A stretch of DNA of 64,000 nucleotides from Gemmatimonadaceae bacterium (GCA_011525845.1 WYBP01000006.1:21522-85521); one strand, 5' to 3'. Shown: positions 53,256 through 61,981, counted from the stretch's first letter. Notes: generated by a model not told the origin, from the letters alone. Translations and numbers: made by a program.

Positions 53256-54572
53256 TCACGCTCCTGTCGGAAGTAGCACCGCACGACACTCGCCGAACCC
53301 CACGCGCGCCGCCCCCGCGCGCTCGCCCCAGCCCCTCAGGATCACCTCGTCCCCATCCGCGATGAACGCGCGTTCCTCGCCATTGGAGAGGACCACGGGC
53401 TCCGTGCCCCTCCACGCGAGTTCCAGCAGGCAACCGCGCGCGCCCCGCTCCGGCCCCGAGACGGTTCCGCTCGCGATCAGGTCCCCCGGCCGGAGGTTGC
53501 AGCCATTGCTCGCATGATGCGTGAGCATCTGCGCCAGCGTCCAGTACATCCGCGTGAACGTCCCCTGGCTGAGCCGCTCCGCCGGCGTCCCCGCCTCGCG
53601 CATGCGCGCGGTGCGGAGCCAGACCTCGAGGGTCAGGTCGAATCCGCCACGCGCGACATCGGTCTGGTCGGAGAGGTACGGAAGCGGCGCCGGCTCGTCG
53701 CCGGCACGCGGGCGCGCCGCGGTGCGGAACGGCTCCAACGCGTCCAGCGTGACGATCCAGGGCGAGACCGTCGTCGCGAAGTTCTTCGCCAGGAAGGGAC
53801 CCAGCGGCTGGTACTCCCAGGCCTGGATGTCGCGCGCGGACCAGTCGTTCACCAGCACGAGCCCGGCGAGGTGCTCCTCGGCCCGCGCGATCGGGACCGC
53901 GGTGCCGAGCGCATTCCCCGCGCCGATCACCGCGCCGACCTCCAGCTCGTAGTCGATGCGTGCACTCGCCCCGAAGGTCGGCGGCCCCTGCGGTGTCGCG
54001 GCGGTCTGGCCCTGCGGCCGCCGCACGGCCACGCCGCTCGGCACGATCGACGACGCGCGACCATGGTACCCGATCGGCACGTGCCGGTAGTTCGGGAGGA
54101 GAGGGTTGTCCGGCCGGAACATCGATCCGACGTTCGTCGCGTGGTCGATGCTCGCGTAGAAATCGGTGTAGTCGCCGATCTCCATCGGGAGCAGCACCTC
54201 GACCTCGGCGAGGCGAGGGGCGAGCGCCGCGTCCTTCGCCGCGCGCTGGCCCTCGAGCGTGTCGGCGCGCACGAGGGCGCTCACGCCCGCACGGACCGCA
54301 CGGAGCGCCGGGCGGCCCAGCGCCAGCAGGTCGTTCAGCACGGGCGCGTCGAGCGCCGCGGCGACCTCGCGCGGCAGCGTGGCGAGGAGCCCGCCATCGC
54401 GCGCGCGCCGGAGATCCACCGCCCGGTCCCCGATCGCCACCGCCGGGCGCGGACCATCGCCGGCGGAGATCAGGCCGAGCGGGAGGTTCTGCGGCGTGAA
54501 GTCCGCCCCCGGTTCGTGGGCGGCCGCGACCCAGGAGCGGAGTGCGGGATCGTGCGTCTGGTCGAGTGTCAT
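53256..54572 (-). CDS. fahA: fumarylacetoacetase
   Basis: A 438-aa FAH enzyme. The N-terminal SH3-like part is followed by the catalytic domain with DYTDFYASIDHATNVGSMFR, split here as DYTDFYASIDHA and NVGSMFRP, then YHGRASSIVPSG and DYELEVGAVIG for metal binding, and LVNDWSARDIQAWEY. It hydrolyses fumarylacetoacetate, the last step of tyrosine/homogentisate degradation. Other genes of that pathway are not in the window. Confidence 0.96.
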   Translation of the reverse strand: MTLDQTHDPALRSWVAAAHEPGADFTPQNLPLGLISAGDGPRPAVAIGDRAVDLRRARDGGLLATLPREVAAALDAPVLNDLLALGRPALRAVRAGVSALVRADTLEGQRAAKDAALAPRLAEVEVLLPMEIGDYTDFYASIDHATNVGSMFRPDNPLLPNYRHVPIGYHGRASSIVPSGVAVRRPQGQTAATPQGPPTFGASARIDYELEVGAVIGAGNALGTAVPIARAEEHLAGLVLVNDWSARDIQAWEYQPLGPFLAKNFATTVSPWIVTLDALEPFRTAARPRAGDEPAPLPYLSDQTDVARGGFDLTLEVWLRTARMREAGTPAERLSQGTFTRMYWTLAQMLTHHASNGCNLRPGDLIASGTVSGPERGARGCLLELAWRGTEPVVLSNGEERAFIADGDEVILRGWGERAGAARVGFGECRAVLLPTGA

Positions 54573-54573
54573 G

Positions 54574-55473
54574 TCAGATCAGCTGGAGCGACGTGAGGTC
54601 CTGCACCGGCTCCTCGAACGAGCAGGAGCCGAACGAGCCGGCAAAGGTCGCGCGCGCCGAGGCGACCTCGTGCAGGGTGACGCGGCGTCCGCGCCAGGTG
54701 ATGCCGTCGTCGGTGGCGGTGATCGCCCGCGCATCCCGTTCCTCCAGGAGCGGCGCGACCTCCGCAGTCGGGATCCCCTTCCGCAGCAGCATCGACGCGA
54801 GGAAGACGTTGAGGAACCCGTACATCGTCCCCGTGGCGCTCTCCTTCGCGTACGTGAGGGGATACTCCCCGCGCAGCGGATGGTGGAGCCCGGCCGTCGC
54901 CTTGAACGGGACGTCCAGTTCGGCGCAGGCCACCAGGAACCGGAGCACCTCGGCGGGCGCGGGGAACGCGTCGGCCGTCACGCCACCCGTCCGGATCTTG
55001 GCGCGGAGCCCCGCGTCGCGGACGGCGCGCAGGAGGGGCGCGGGATCGTCCCGGACCGGCACTTCGACATACACGGTGAAGCGAGCGCCGAGTGCCGCGG
55101 CGATGGACGACACCGCCGCCGCGCTCTCCGCCTTCGCCTCCACGGTGTCGACGAGGGCGCGCCCCTCCTCCCACGCGTTGAAAGCGACCAGCGTCTCGCC
55201 GTCCGTCGGTCCGGCAAGTGCGGAGAGGCGCCACGGCCCAGCGGGCGACACCCCGTCGGCGCCCCGCGGGAGCACATGGTCCGCCGCCACCGCGAACTCG
55301 TCCAGGCGCGCGACCGGGAGCACGAAGCGCCCCAGCATCGTGCGGTGCGGACCGCTCGCGTACCGCGCGTAGCGTGCCACGGCGTCCGGCATCGGCAGCG
55401 CCGCGGGCGGGAAGAGCCCCGCGTAGTCCACGAGGCCGCCGAGGAGCGCCCGGAGCGCGGTGCCGTTCGTCAC
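54574..55473 (-). CDS. conserved protein of unknown function beside fahA
   Basis: A 299-aa protein I cannot assign to a characterised family. It begins TALRALLGGLVDYAGLFPPA, where DYAGLFPPA looks like a strong signature. Later blocks include KIRTGGVTADAFP, KATAGLHHPLRGEY and MYGFLNVFLAS, suggesting a TIM-barrel-like phosphate or carboxylate site. The GTG start at 55473 overlaps the terC stop by 4 bp; it ends 1 base before fahA. Function unknown. Confidence 0.75.
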   Translation of the reverse strand: MTNGTALRALLGGLVDYAGLFPPAALPMPDAVARYARYASGPHRTMLGRFVLPVARLDEFAVAADHVLPRGADGVSPAGPWRLSALAGPTDGETLVAFNAWEEGRALVDTVEAKAESAAAVSSIAAALGARFTVYVEVPVRDDPAPLLRAVRDAGLRAKIRTGGVTADAFPAPAEVLRFLVACAELDVPFKATAGLHHPLRGEYPLTYAKESATGTMYGFLNVFLASMLLRKGIPTAEVAPLLEERDARAITATDDGITWRGRRVTLHEVASARATFAGSFGSCSFEEPVQDLTSLQLI

Positions 55474-56210
55474 GACTCCGATGGCGAGTGGAGGTGGACG
55501 GGCGCCTTCACGCGGCGCAGGCGCAGGTTGAGCAGCTCGACGCCGATCGAGAAGGCCATCGCGAAGTAGGTGTACCCCTTCGGGATGTGGTAGCCGAACC
55601 CCTCGATGAAGAGGTTGCCGCCGATCATCACGAGGAAGGCGAGCGCGAGGATCTTGATGGTCGGATGCCGGTCCACGAAGCCTGCGATGGCGTCCGCGGC
55701 CGAGAGCATCACGCCGAGCGCGATCACGTTCGCCACGATCATCACCCAGACCTGCTTCACCATCCCGACGGCCGTGATCACGGAGTCGATCGAGAAGACG
55801 ACGTCGACCACCATGATCTGTGCGACCACGGCGAAGAGCGTCACCTGCGCGGCGCCGGCCCCCCACACGTGCTGCCCGCCCTCGAGCTTGGAGTGGATCT
55901 CGAACGTGGCCTTCCCGATCAGGAAGAGCCCGCCGGCGATCAGGATCAGGTCGCGCCCGGAGAACCCGTTCCCCATCAGTTCAAAGAGCGGCCGCTCGAG
56001 GCGCATGATCCAGGCGATCGAGAGCAGGAAGAGGATTCGCGTGACGAGCGCGCCCATCAGCCCCAGGCGCCTTGCCCTGGCCTGCTGCTCGTGTGGCAGC
56101 CGCGCGGCGAGGATGGCGATGAAGATGATGTTGTCGATGCCGAGCACGAGCTCGAGCGCCGTCAGCGTGAGGAGGCCGACGAGGACCTGCGGATCGAGGA
56201 GCCAGTCCAT
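55470..56210 (-). CDS. TerC family integral membrane protein
   Basis: A 246-aa protein with seven helices. It starts LLTLTALELVLGIDNIIFIA, the TerC hallmark with acidic residues in the membrane, and repeats the motif in VDVVFSIDSVITAVG. TerC-family proteins handle metal ions (Mn export in Alx/YceF relatives). It lies in the ispH operon, 33 bases after the epimerase-like gene. Confidence 0.92.
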   Translation of the reverse strand: MDWLLDPQVLVGLLTLTALELVLGIDNIIFIAILAARLPHEQQARARRLGLMGALVTRILFLLSIAWIMRLERPLFELMGNGFSGRDLILIAGGLFLIGKATFEIHSKLEGGQHVWGAGAAQVTLFAVVAQIMVVDVVFSIDSVITAVGMVKQVWVMIVANVIALGVMLSAADAIAGFVDRHPTIKILALAFLVMIGGNLFIEGFGYHIPKGYTYFAMAFSIGVELLNLRLRRVKAPVHLHSPSES

Positions 56211-56243
56211 GGGAGGAGCGAGAGGGGGGTGGGGAGGGGCGGG

Positions 56244-57221
56244 TCAGCCGGCGGCGCGCAACGTGAGGGTCCAGCGTCGCGGCTCGCCGGGCACGAGCCA
56301 GGTGACGGACTGCCACTCGCCGAGCGCGTCGGCGAGCCGGTCGGGGGCACCGAGGGCGGGTGCGATCACGAGCGCCGGTGCGGATCCGCGCGAGAAGCGC
56401 CGCGGTGCCTTCTCGCGCCGCGTCCCGCCGCGATCGATGGCGATCCCGCAGTACGGCACGCCCGCGCCGTCGGTCGCGATCGCCAGGTGCGCATCCCCTT
56501 CGGCGACCTCGATGGAAGTCCGGCCATGCGAGAGGTCCACCCAGCCCTGCAGCAGCGTGCGCCGCGGCACGGACCAGGGGGACGCGAGGTCGCGCACCTT
56601 GCCGTCGAGGGTGAGCCGCGGCCACTTCGCAGCCTCGGAGCCTGCGGCGTCCGCGGCGACCGCACCGCTGAGCGCGGCCACGCGCAGCCGGGCGGCGTCC
56701 GGGAGCCGGACGCGGGTCCTGGCCGTGAGCGGGAGCATCAGGTGCGCGCTCCAGAGGAATGGGAGCCGATGCGACCCGGTCGTCAGCGCCTCGTACCGCG
56801 CCTCGACCGCGCCGTCCGCGCGGATGAGCAGCGTGCGATGCAGCTCCCACGGCAGCCGCTCCCCGCGCCACGTGCACTCCACCACATGGCCATCGTCCGT
56901 GGTGCGCACCGCGACGTCCGGCGCCTGCGTACGCGCCTCGCCACCCGGGGGGATCGGCCGCCCACCCACACCCTTCACCCAGTCGGGGACGCTGCCGCCA
57001 GCCGCCGCGGGCGCGCACTCATCCCACCCCGCGCCCTCGATCGGCAGCGCGCCCGACCGTGGCGCCGTGTCTGCGTGGGTCGGCAGGAGCCATTCGCGCC
57101 CGCCGATCCGAAGCGAGCGCACCCGGCCGCCCTGTTGCGGCACGACCTCGAGCCGCGATCCGCCGCCTTCGAGCGCGACGAACCCCGGCGCAGTGGACGG
57201 AGCCGCGGCGGTGGCGCTCAG
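56244..57221 (-). CDS. aldose-1-epimerase-like protein, probable CTG start
   Basis: A ~325-aa beta-sandwich protein of the galactose-mutarotase-like fold. It starts with ALEGGGSRLEVVPQQGGRVR, then LRIGGREWLL, and the usual WDECAP and late GWVDLSHG blocks are seen. Between the ispH stop and this homology there is no ATG, GTG or TTG in frame. The only candidate is CTG at 57221, which overlaps the ispH TGA (CTGA). The reading frame remains open far upstream inside ispH, but that part is antisense-like. Function, probably sugar isomer handling, is not firm. Confidence 0.75.
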   Translation of the reverse strand: MSATAAAPSTAPGFVALEGGGSRLEVVPQQGGRVRSLRIGGREWLLPTHADTAPRSGALPIEGAGWDECAPAAAGGSVPDWVKGVGGRPIPPGGEARTQAPDVAVRTTDDGHVVECTWRGERLPWELHRTLLIRADGAVEARYEALTTGSHRLPFLWSAHLMLPLTARTRVRLPDAARLRVAALSGAVAADAAGSEAAKWPRLTLDGKVRDLASPWSVPRRTLLQGWVDLSHGRTSIEVAEGDAHLAIATDGAGVPYCGIAIDRGGTRREKAPRRFSRGSAPALVIAPALGAPDRLADALGEWQSVTWLVPGEPRRWTLTLRAAG

Positions 57222-58426
57222 ACGACCGTCGCCGGGTCCACGCCGCGCGTGGCGAGCACCCGCGCCACCGTCTCGCCGATCTTGTTGTTCGGCGTGCTGG
57301 CCCCTGCCGTGAGTCCCACCCGCACCGCTCCGGACTGCGGCATCCAGTCCGCGGTCTCCACCTCCTCGTGCGTGGCGGCGTCGCGGTGGCGCACCGTCCC
57401 GCGCTCGGGGTCGAGACAGCTCGCGTCCTCGATATGGAAGGTGCGCACCTTCTCCGCGCAGAGCGCTGCGAGCGAGATGGTGTTGCTCGAGTTGTACCCC
57501 CCCACCACGAGCATCACGTCCAGCGGCTCGGTGAGGAGCGCGTTCACGGCATCCTGCCGGTCCTGCGTCGCGGAGCAGATCGTGTCGAAGGTCCGGAAGT
57601 GCGTGGCCCGGTGCTCGGCGCCGTGCACCCGCTCCATCGCCCGGCCCACCGCCTCGCCGATCGCGAGCGACTCGCGCGCGAGCATCGTGGTCTGGTTGGC
57701 CACGCCGATCCGGTCGAGGTGGATGTCGGGGTCGAAGTGCGGGCTCGCCGCGTGGGCGTACTTCGCCAGGAAGGCCTCCCGGTCGCCCCGCCCCTCGATG
57801 TAGGCGATCACGTCCTCCGCCTCCCCCATGTCGCGCACCACCAGGTAGGTGCCGCCGGGATACTTCTCCACCTGCGACGCCGTGGCGCGCGTCTCCTCGT
57901 GGTAGTACTTGCCGTGGATCAGCGCCATGTACCCGTCCTTGGCGTACGCGTCCACCCGCTTCCAGACGTTCAGCACGGAGCCGCAGGTGGTGTCGACCAT
58001 CACGCACCCCTTCTCCCGCAACGTCGTGAAGTCGTGGATCGTCACTCCGAAGGCGGGAAGGATCACCACGTCCTCCGGCGTCACGGCACTGTAGTCGAAT
58101 CCCTTCTCGCTCGGCGACAGGAAGATGATCCCCATCTCCTTGAGCTTCGCGTTCACGTGAGGATTATGGATGATCTCGCCGGCGAGGCAGATGCGGCGGT
58201 CGGGGAACTTGGCGCGCGTCTGGTAGGCGTACTCCACCGCCCGCTCCACGCCGTAGCAGAAACCGAACTCCTTGGCCAGGCGTATCGTCACCGGCCCCGC
58301 GACCAGGGTGTGCTCCTGCGCGAGGAGGAGGTCGACCAGCTGGCCGTCGTAGTCGGACGTGAGGGTCTGCTCGACCTCGGACTTGAGACCGAACCCTTTG
58401 CGGAAGTACGTGGACTCGGGGCTCAT
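57218..58426 (-). CDS. ispH: 4-hydroxy-3-methylbut-2-enyl diphosphate reductase, long form
   Basis: A 402-aa IspH/LytB. The Fe-S cysteines lie in EFGFCYGVERAVEYAY, MVDTTCGSVLNVWKR and DTICSATQDRQDAV. It makes IPP and DMAPP in the MEP isoprenoid pathway. At 402 aa it matches the long cyanobacterial/plastid type rather than the ~310-aa proteobacterial one. TATCTT lies exactly 6 bases before the ATG. It heads a seven-gene operon (epimerase-like, terC, unknown, fahA, beta-propeller, methyltransferase). Confidence 0.96.
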   Translation of the reverse strand: MSPESTYFRKGFGLKSEVEQTLTSDYDGQLVDLLLAQEHTLVAGPVTIRLAKEFGFCYGVERAVEYAYQTRAKFPDRRICLAGEIIHNPHVNAKLKEMGIIFLSPSEKGFDYSAVTPEDVVILPAFGVTIHDFTTLREKGCVMVDTTCGSVLNVWKRVDAYAKDGYMALIHGKYYHEETRATASQVEKYPGGTYLVVRDMGEAEDVIAYIEGRGDREAFLAKYAHAASPHFDPDIHLDRIGVANQTTMLARESLAIGEAVGRAMERVHGAEHRATHFRTFDTICSATQDRQDAVNALLTEPLDVMLVVGGYNSSNTISLAALCAEKVRTFHIEDASCLDPERGTVRHRDAATHEEVETADWMPQSGAVRVGLTAGASTPNNKIGETVARVLATRGVDPATVV

Positions 58427-58432
58427 GGACGA

Positions 58433-58438
58433 AAGATA
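58433..58438 (-). promoter_or_regulatory. -10-like box 6 nt before ispH start
   Basis: TATCTT on the minus strand, then TCGTCC, then ATG. It has the same hexamer and same gap as before asnB and the CGNR gene. Confidence 0.5.
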
Positions 58439-58465
58439 AGGCTCGCGGCCCGCCCCTGCAGGCGG

Positions 58466-58471
58466 TATTTT
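58466..58471 (+). promoter_or_regulatory. -10-like box 8 nt before sthA start
   Basis: TATTTT followed by eight bases and the sthA ATG, in the 53-bp divergent gap with ispH. There is no Shine-Dalgarno, so a leaderless or near-leaderless transcript is likely. Confidence 0.45.
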
Positions 58472-58479
58472 CGCGCCAC

Positions 58480-59949
58480 ATGACAGACCACTTCGACCTG
58501 TGCGTCATCGGCGGTGGCCCGGCCGGAGAGAAGGGGGCCGCCCAGGCCGCGTATTTCGGCAAGAAGGTCTGTCTCGTGGAGCGCGCCCCGAAGCTCGGCG
58601 GCGCGGCCGTGAACACCGGCACCGTCCCCTCCAAGACCCTGCGCGAGACCGCCCTCTACTTCAGCGGCCTCCGGCAGCGCGGGCTCTACGGCGTGGAGTA
58701 CAAGGTCAAGCGCGACATCACCATCGGGGACTTCATGCACCGCGAGCGCGCGGTGGTCGAGTCCTCGTGGCAGCTGATCGAGCAGAACCTCGAGCGGCAC
58801 GAGGTCACGCGCCTGCGCGGCGACGCGCGCTTCACCTCGCCGGACGAGCTCCTCGTCACCCGGTTCAAGGAGGAGGACCGGCGGATCACTGCCGGCGTCT
58901 TCCTCGTCGCGACCGGGTCGCGCCCCTCGCGCCCGGACGAGATCCCCTTCGACGGGCGCATCGTGGTGGACAGCGACGACGTGCTCTCGCTCTCGGCCAT
59001 CCCCAAGCGGCTCGTCGTGATCGGCGGCGGCGTGATCGGCTGCGAGTACGCGAGCATCTTCGCCGCGCTCGGCGTGCGCGTCACCATCGTGAACAACCGG
59101 GAGCGGCTCCTCTCGCACCTCGACGCGGACCTCTCCGACGCGCTCCGCCAGGAGATGACCCGCCGCCTCGACATGCAGGTGCTCGTCGACACCTCGGTGA
59201 AGGCGATCACGGTCAAGGAGGAGATCGCGAGCCTCACCCTCTCGAGCGGGCGCGAGCTCTCCGCGGACTGCGTGCTCTACTGTGCCGGCCGCGAGGGACA
59301 GACCGCCGACCTCGGACTCGCCGCGGCCGGCGTCGCGACGAACGCCCGCGGGTTCATCGACGTGGACGCCCAGTACCGCACGGCCAACCGGAAGGTCTTC
59401 GCCGCGGGGGACGTGATCGGCTTCCCGGCGCTGGCGAGCACGGCGATGGAGCAGGCGCGCGTGGCGATGTGCCACGCCTTCGACCTGAAGTACAAGACCC
59501 AGGTGTCGAACGTGCTCCCGTACGGCGTCTGGACCGTGCCCGAGGTCGCGACCGTGGGACTCGGCGTCGAGGAGGCGCGGCGCCAGGGGATCTCCGTGGA
59601 GACCGGGCGCGCCTCGTTCCAGGACAATCCCCGCGGCCAGATCATCGGCGACACCGAGGGGTTCGTGAAGCTCATCTTCCGCACCGACAACGAGCAGCTC
59701 GTGGGTGCCGCGGTGATGGGCGAGGGGGCGTGCGAGCTCATCCACATCCCCGCGGCGGTGATCCATCATGGCGGGTCGCTCGACTACTTCATCCAGTGCG
59801 TCTTCAACTACCCGACGCTGAGCGACGCCTTCAAGTACGCCGCCTATGACGGCCTGCAGCGCCTCAGGCGCCGCGTGAGCAAGGCGATGGAACCGCGCAG
59901 CCGGAGCTCGACGCCCGCCAGCGTCAGGACTCGACCAGAAACGGACTGA
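58480..59949 (+). CDS. sthA: soluble pyridine nucleotide transhydrogenase
   Basis: A 489-aa flavoprotein of the disulfide-reductase fold. FAD motif VIGGGPAGEKGA; then NTGTVPSKTLRE, where lipoamide dehydrogenase has the Cys-x4-Cys pair. Loss of both Cys with retention of PSKTLRE is the mark of SthA. The second GxGxxG (VIGGGVIGCEYA) binds NAD(P). It equilibrates NADPH and NADH. The C-terminal interface domain is complete. Its 3' end overlaps the convergent thioesterase by 26 bp. Confidence 0.94.
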   Translation: MTDHFDLCVIGGGPAGEKGAAQAAYFGKKVCLVERAPKLGGAAVNTGTVPSKTLRETALYFSGLRQRGLYGVEYKVKRDITIGDFMHRERAVVESSWQLIEQNLERHEVTRLRGDARFTSPDELLVTRFKEEDRRITAGVFLVATGSRPSRPDEIPFDGRIVVDSDDVLSLSAIPKRLVVIGGGVIGCEYASIFAALGVRVTIVNNRERLLSHLDADLSDALRQEMTRRLDMQVLVDTSVKAITVKEEIASLTLSSGRELSADCVLYCAGREGQTADLGLAAAGVATNARGFIDVDAQYRTANRKVFAAGDVIGFPALASTAMEQARVAMCHAFDLKYKTQVSNVLPYGVWTVPEVATVGLGVEEARRQGISVETGRASFQDNPRGQIIGDTEGFVKLIFRTDNEQLVGAAVMGEGACELIHIPAAVIHHGGSLDYFIQCVFNYPTLSDAFKYAAYDGLQRLRRRVSKAMEPRSRSSTPASVRTRPETD

Positions 59950-60370
59950 GCGCGTCCTTCACGAACTGCGGGAGCGGCCGCTTCGCGATGCTCCCCTTCT
60001 CCACCGAGACCACCGTGAGCGTCGCCGACGCGCGGTGCCGCTGGTCGCTCGCGCGGAACGCCTCGAATCGCATCGTGAGCGAGGTCTCCCCGAAGCGCGT
60101 CACGCCCACGCGGATGTCCATCAGCTCGTCCATCTCCGCCGGCGAGTGGAACTCCACCTGGAACGCCTTGCGCGGCAGCTGCACCTGCCGCTCCACGCGC
60201 AGCACGTGGTACGGCAGCCCCGCCGCGCGGAACATCTCGTTCTCCGCCACCTCGAAGAACCGGATGTAGGTGCCGTAGTAGATGATGCCGAGCGGGTCGC
60301 AGTCGCTCCAGCGCACACGCTCCTGCACGACCACGGGGAGGGCGTTCGGTGCCACGGGCACGGGATTCAC
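59924..60370 (-). CDS. acyl-CoA thioesterase, 4HBT/YbgC type
   Basis: A 148-aa hot-dog-fold protein. VRWSDCDPLGIIYYGTYIRF carries the catalytic Asp of 4-hydroxybenzoyl-CoA thioesterase relatives, then FEVAENEMFR. It hydrolyses an acyl-CoA. The start is GTG at 60370; an AGG lies just upstream. It is divergent from the universal stress protein gene. Confidence 0.88.
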   Translation of the reverse strand: MNPVPVAPNALPVVVQERVRWSDCDPLGIIYYGTYIRFFEVAENEMFRAAGLPYHVLRVERQVQLPRKAFQVEFHSPAEMDELMDIRVGVTRFGETSLTMRFEAFRASDQRHRASATLTVVSVEKGSIAKRPLPQFVKDALSPFLVES

Positions 60371-60420
60371 CTGACGGGCGATTGGGGGGAAGGCTTACGG
60401 ACCTCGCGGTGCGTGAATGG

Positions 60421-60450
60421 TACTATGAGAGGGGGCGCGTCGTCGCGCCC
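60421..60450 (+). promoter_or_regulatory. -10 box and leader hairpin of the universal stress protein gene
   Basis: TACTAT at 60421-60426 is a good -10. A perfect hairpin GGGCGCG-TCGT-CGCGCCC (60433-60450) starts just after the predicted TSS, so the mRNA would carry a 5'-terminal stem-loop. GGAGG at 60470-60474 is a proper ribosome-binding site. Confidence 0.5.
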
Positions 60451-60479
60451 ACCGACTCCCCGCACGCCCGGAGGCCCCG

Positions 60480-61397
60480 ATGCTGCGCACCATCGTCATC
60501 CCGCTGGACGGCTCGCCGCTCGCCGAGCGCGCGCTGGCGATCGGCTGTGACCTGGCCCGTCGCGCCGGTGGCGCGGTGCACCTCGTCCGCGCGCACGTCC
60601 CGATCGGCGTGATCGGGGCCACGGCCGAGGGCGCCATCCTCTCGCCGGACCTCATCGCCGCCGACGAGGCACTGCGCAAGCGGGCCGAGGAGTACCTGGC
60701 GAAGCGCGCGGCGACGCTCGCGAAGGATTGGGGCGTCCCGGTGACCCCGCACGTCGCCGACGGGAGCCCCTCGGGCTACATCACCGAGGTGGCGGAGAAG
60801 GTGGACGCCGACCTCGTGGTGATGACCACGCATGGCGCCGGCGGCTTCACTCCCGGCTGGCTCGGCTCCGTGGCCGACGCGGTGATCCGGCACTCCTTCC
60901 GCCCGGTGCTCGCGCTCCCTGAGAACGACGCGCACCTCGGGGAGCCCTTCACCCCGCGCAAGCTGCTCGTGACGCTCGACGGCAGCGAGCACTCCGACGC
61001 GATCATCCCCGTGGCCCGCGACCTCGCGGTGCAGTTCGGCGCCGAGATCTCCTTCGTCCGGATCGTCTCGCCGCTCGTCCCGGGCGACGTGGTCTCGGCC
61101 CTCGCCGCCGAGCGCCCGGACCCGTTCGGGATCGACCTCGAGGTGGCGGAGGCGAAGCGGAGCCTCGATGCGATCGTCGCGACGATGAAGGCGAGCGGCC
61201 TGCGGGCAAGCTCCGTGGTGGAGATCGCGCCCTCGCCCACGCGACGCCTCCTCGAGCACATCAAGGAGGCCGATCCGGATTGCCTCGCGATCGCGACGCA
61301 GGGGCGCGGGATCTCCCGGCTCTTCCTCGGGTCGGTGGCGGACAAGCTCATCCGCACCGCGGGACACCCCGTGCTCGTGCTGCGGCCGCGCGACTAG
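60480..61397 (+). CDS. tandem universal stress protein
   Basis: A 305-aa protein with two UspA domains. Each ends with the ATP-binding signature: MTTHGAGGFTPGWLGS in the first, and ATQGRGISRLFLGSVADKL in the second, which fits G-2x-G-9x-G-S exactly. UspA pairs fold as a pseudo-dimer and respond to stress or energy state. A good Shine-Dalgarno precedes ATG 60480. The stop codon TAG shares its bases with the stop of the convergent yjjX (CTAG). Confidence 0.93.
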   Translation: MLRTIVIPLDGSPLAERALAIGCDLARRAGGAVHLVRAHVPIGVIGATAEGAILSPDLIAADEALRKRAEEYLAKRAATLAKDWGVPVTPHVADGSPSGYITEVAEKVDADLVVMTTHGAGGFTPGWLGSVADAVIRHSFRPVLALPENDAHLGEPFTPRKLLVTLDGSEHSDAIIPVARDLAVQFGAEISFVRIVSPLVPGDVVSALAAERPDPFGIDLEVAEAKRSLDAIVATMKASGLRASSVVEIAPSPTRRLLEHIKEADPDCLAIATQGRGISRLFLGSVADKLIRTAGHPVLVLRPRD

Positions 61398-61957
61398 CCC
61401 CGCGCGTCGCGCGCGAAGAGTTCGGGCGTGAGGAAGGGAGCGAGCGCGTAGGTCACCAGCACTTCGTATGCGCCCTGCCGGTCGATCCGTCCCTCGGTGA
61501 GGATCCCCACGGCGCCCTTGCCGTGCTTCGTGCCACGCTCGGCGACGAGCGCGTCCATCGCGTGGCCGAGTTCCGTGCCGCTGCGGATCATCGCGGCGAC
61601 CGCAGGCGGGAGCGGCATCGCGAGCGAGCCTCCGATGCCTTCGCGACCGTCGCGGTGCACCACCACGCACCAGGCGCAGGTGCGCATCCCGCCGGCGTCC
61701 TCCACCACCCCGCCCTCGAGCCCCACACCGTACTCCGCGTCCAACGCCTCGCGCGCCGCACGGGCGCGCGTTCGGGCGCCCGCGATCGTCTCGTGGTCAC
61801 CGAAGGGCTGGTCCGGCACGCCGCTCTCCACGGCGATCGCGGTGAGCTCGGCGCCGGGGACCGCGGAGGTGAACACCGCGCGCGCCGCCGCGAGCTTCAC
61901 CGGGTTCTTCGACCCCACCGCCACGCGCACCGGTGCGCCGCGCTCCGCTCGATCCAT
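61394..61957 (-). CDS. yjjX: inosine/xanthosine triphosphatase
   Basis: A 187-aa house-cleaning phosphatase of the YjjX family. It starts VAVGSKNPVKLAAARAVF and has the EYGVGLEGGVV motif and GHAMDALVAERGTKHGKGA near the end. It removes ITP and XTP from the nucleotide pool. ATG 61957 is preceded by TAGATT with a 6-base gap, pointing to leaderless transcription. It is divergent from the CGNR gene with a 36-bp shared promoter region. Confidence 0.92.
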   Translation of the reverse strand: MDRAERGAPVRVAVGSKNPVKLAAARAVFTSAVPGAELTAIAVESGVPDQPFGDHETIAGARTRARAAREALDAEYGVGLEGGVVEDAGGMRTCAWCVVVHRDGREGIGGSLAMPLPPAVAAMIRSGTELGHAMDALVAERGTKHGKGAVGILTEGRIDRQGAYEVLVTYALAPFLTPELFARDARG

Positions 61958-61963
61958 CCGCCG

Positions 61964-61969
61964 AATCTA
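61964..61969 (-). promoter_or_regulatory. -10-like box 6 nt before yjjX start
   Basis: TAGATT on the minus strand, then CGGCGG, then ATG. The 6-base gap matches the other leaderless candidates. Confidence 0.5.
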
Positions 61970-61981
61970 CGGCGCGCGCGC

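Noticed and set aside
58480..59949. Dihydrolipoamide dehydrogenase
   Set aside because: The redox Cys-x4-Cys pair is replaced by NTGTVPSK; this is the SthA pattern.
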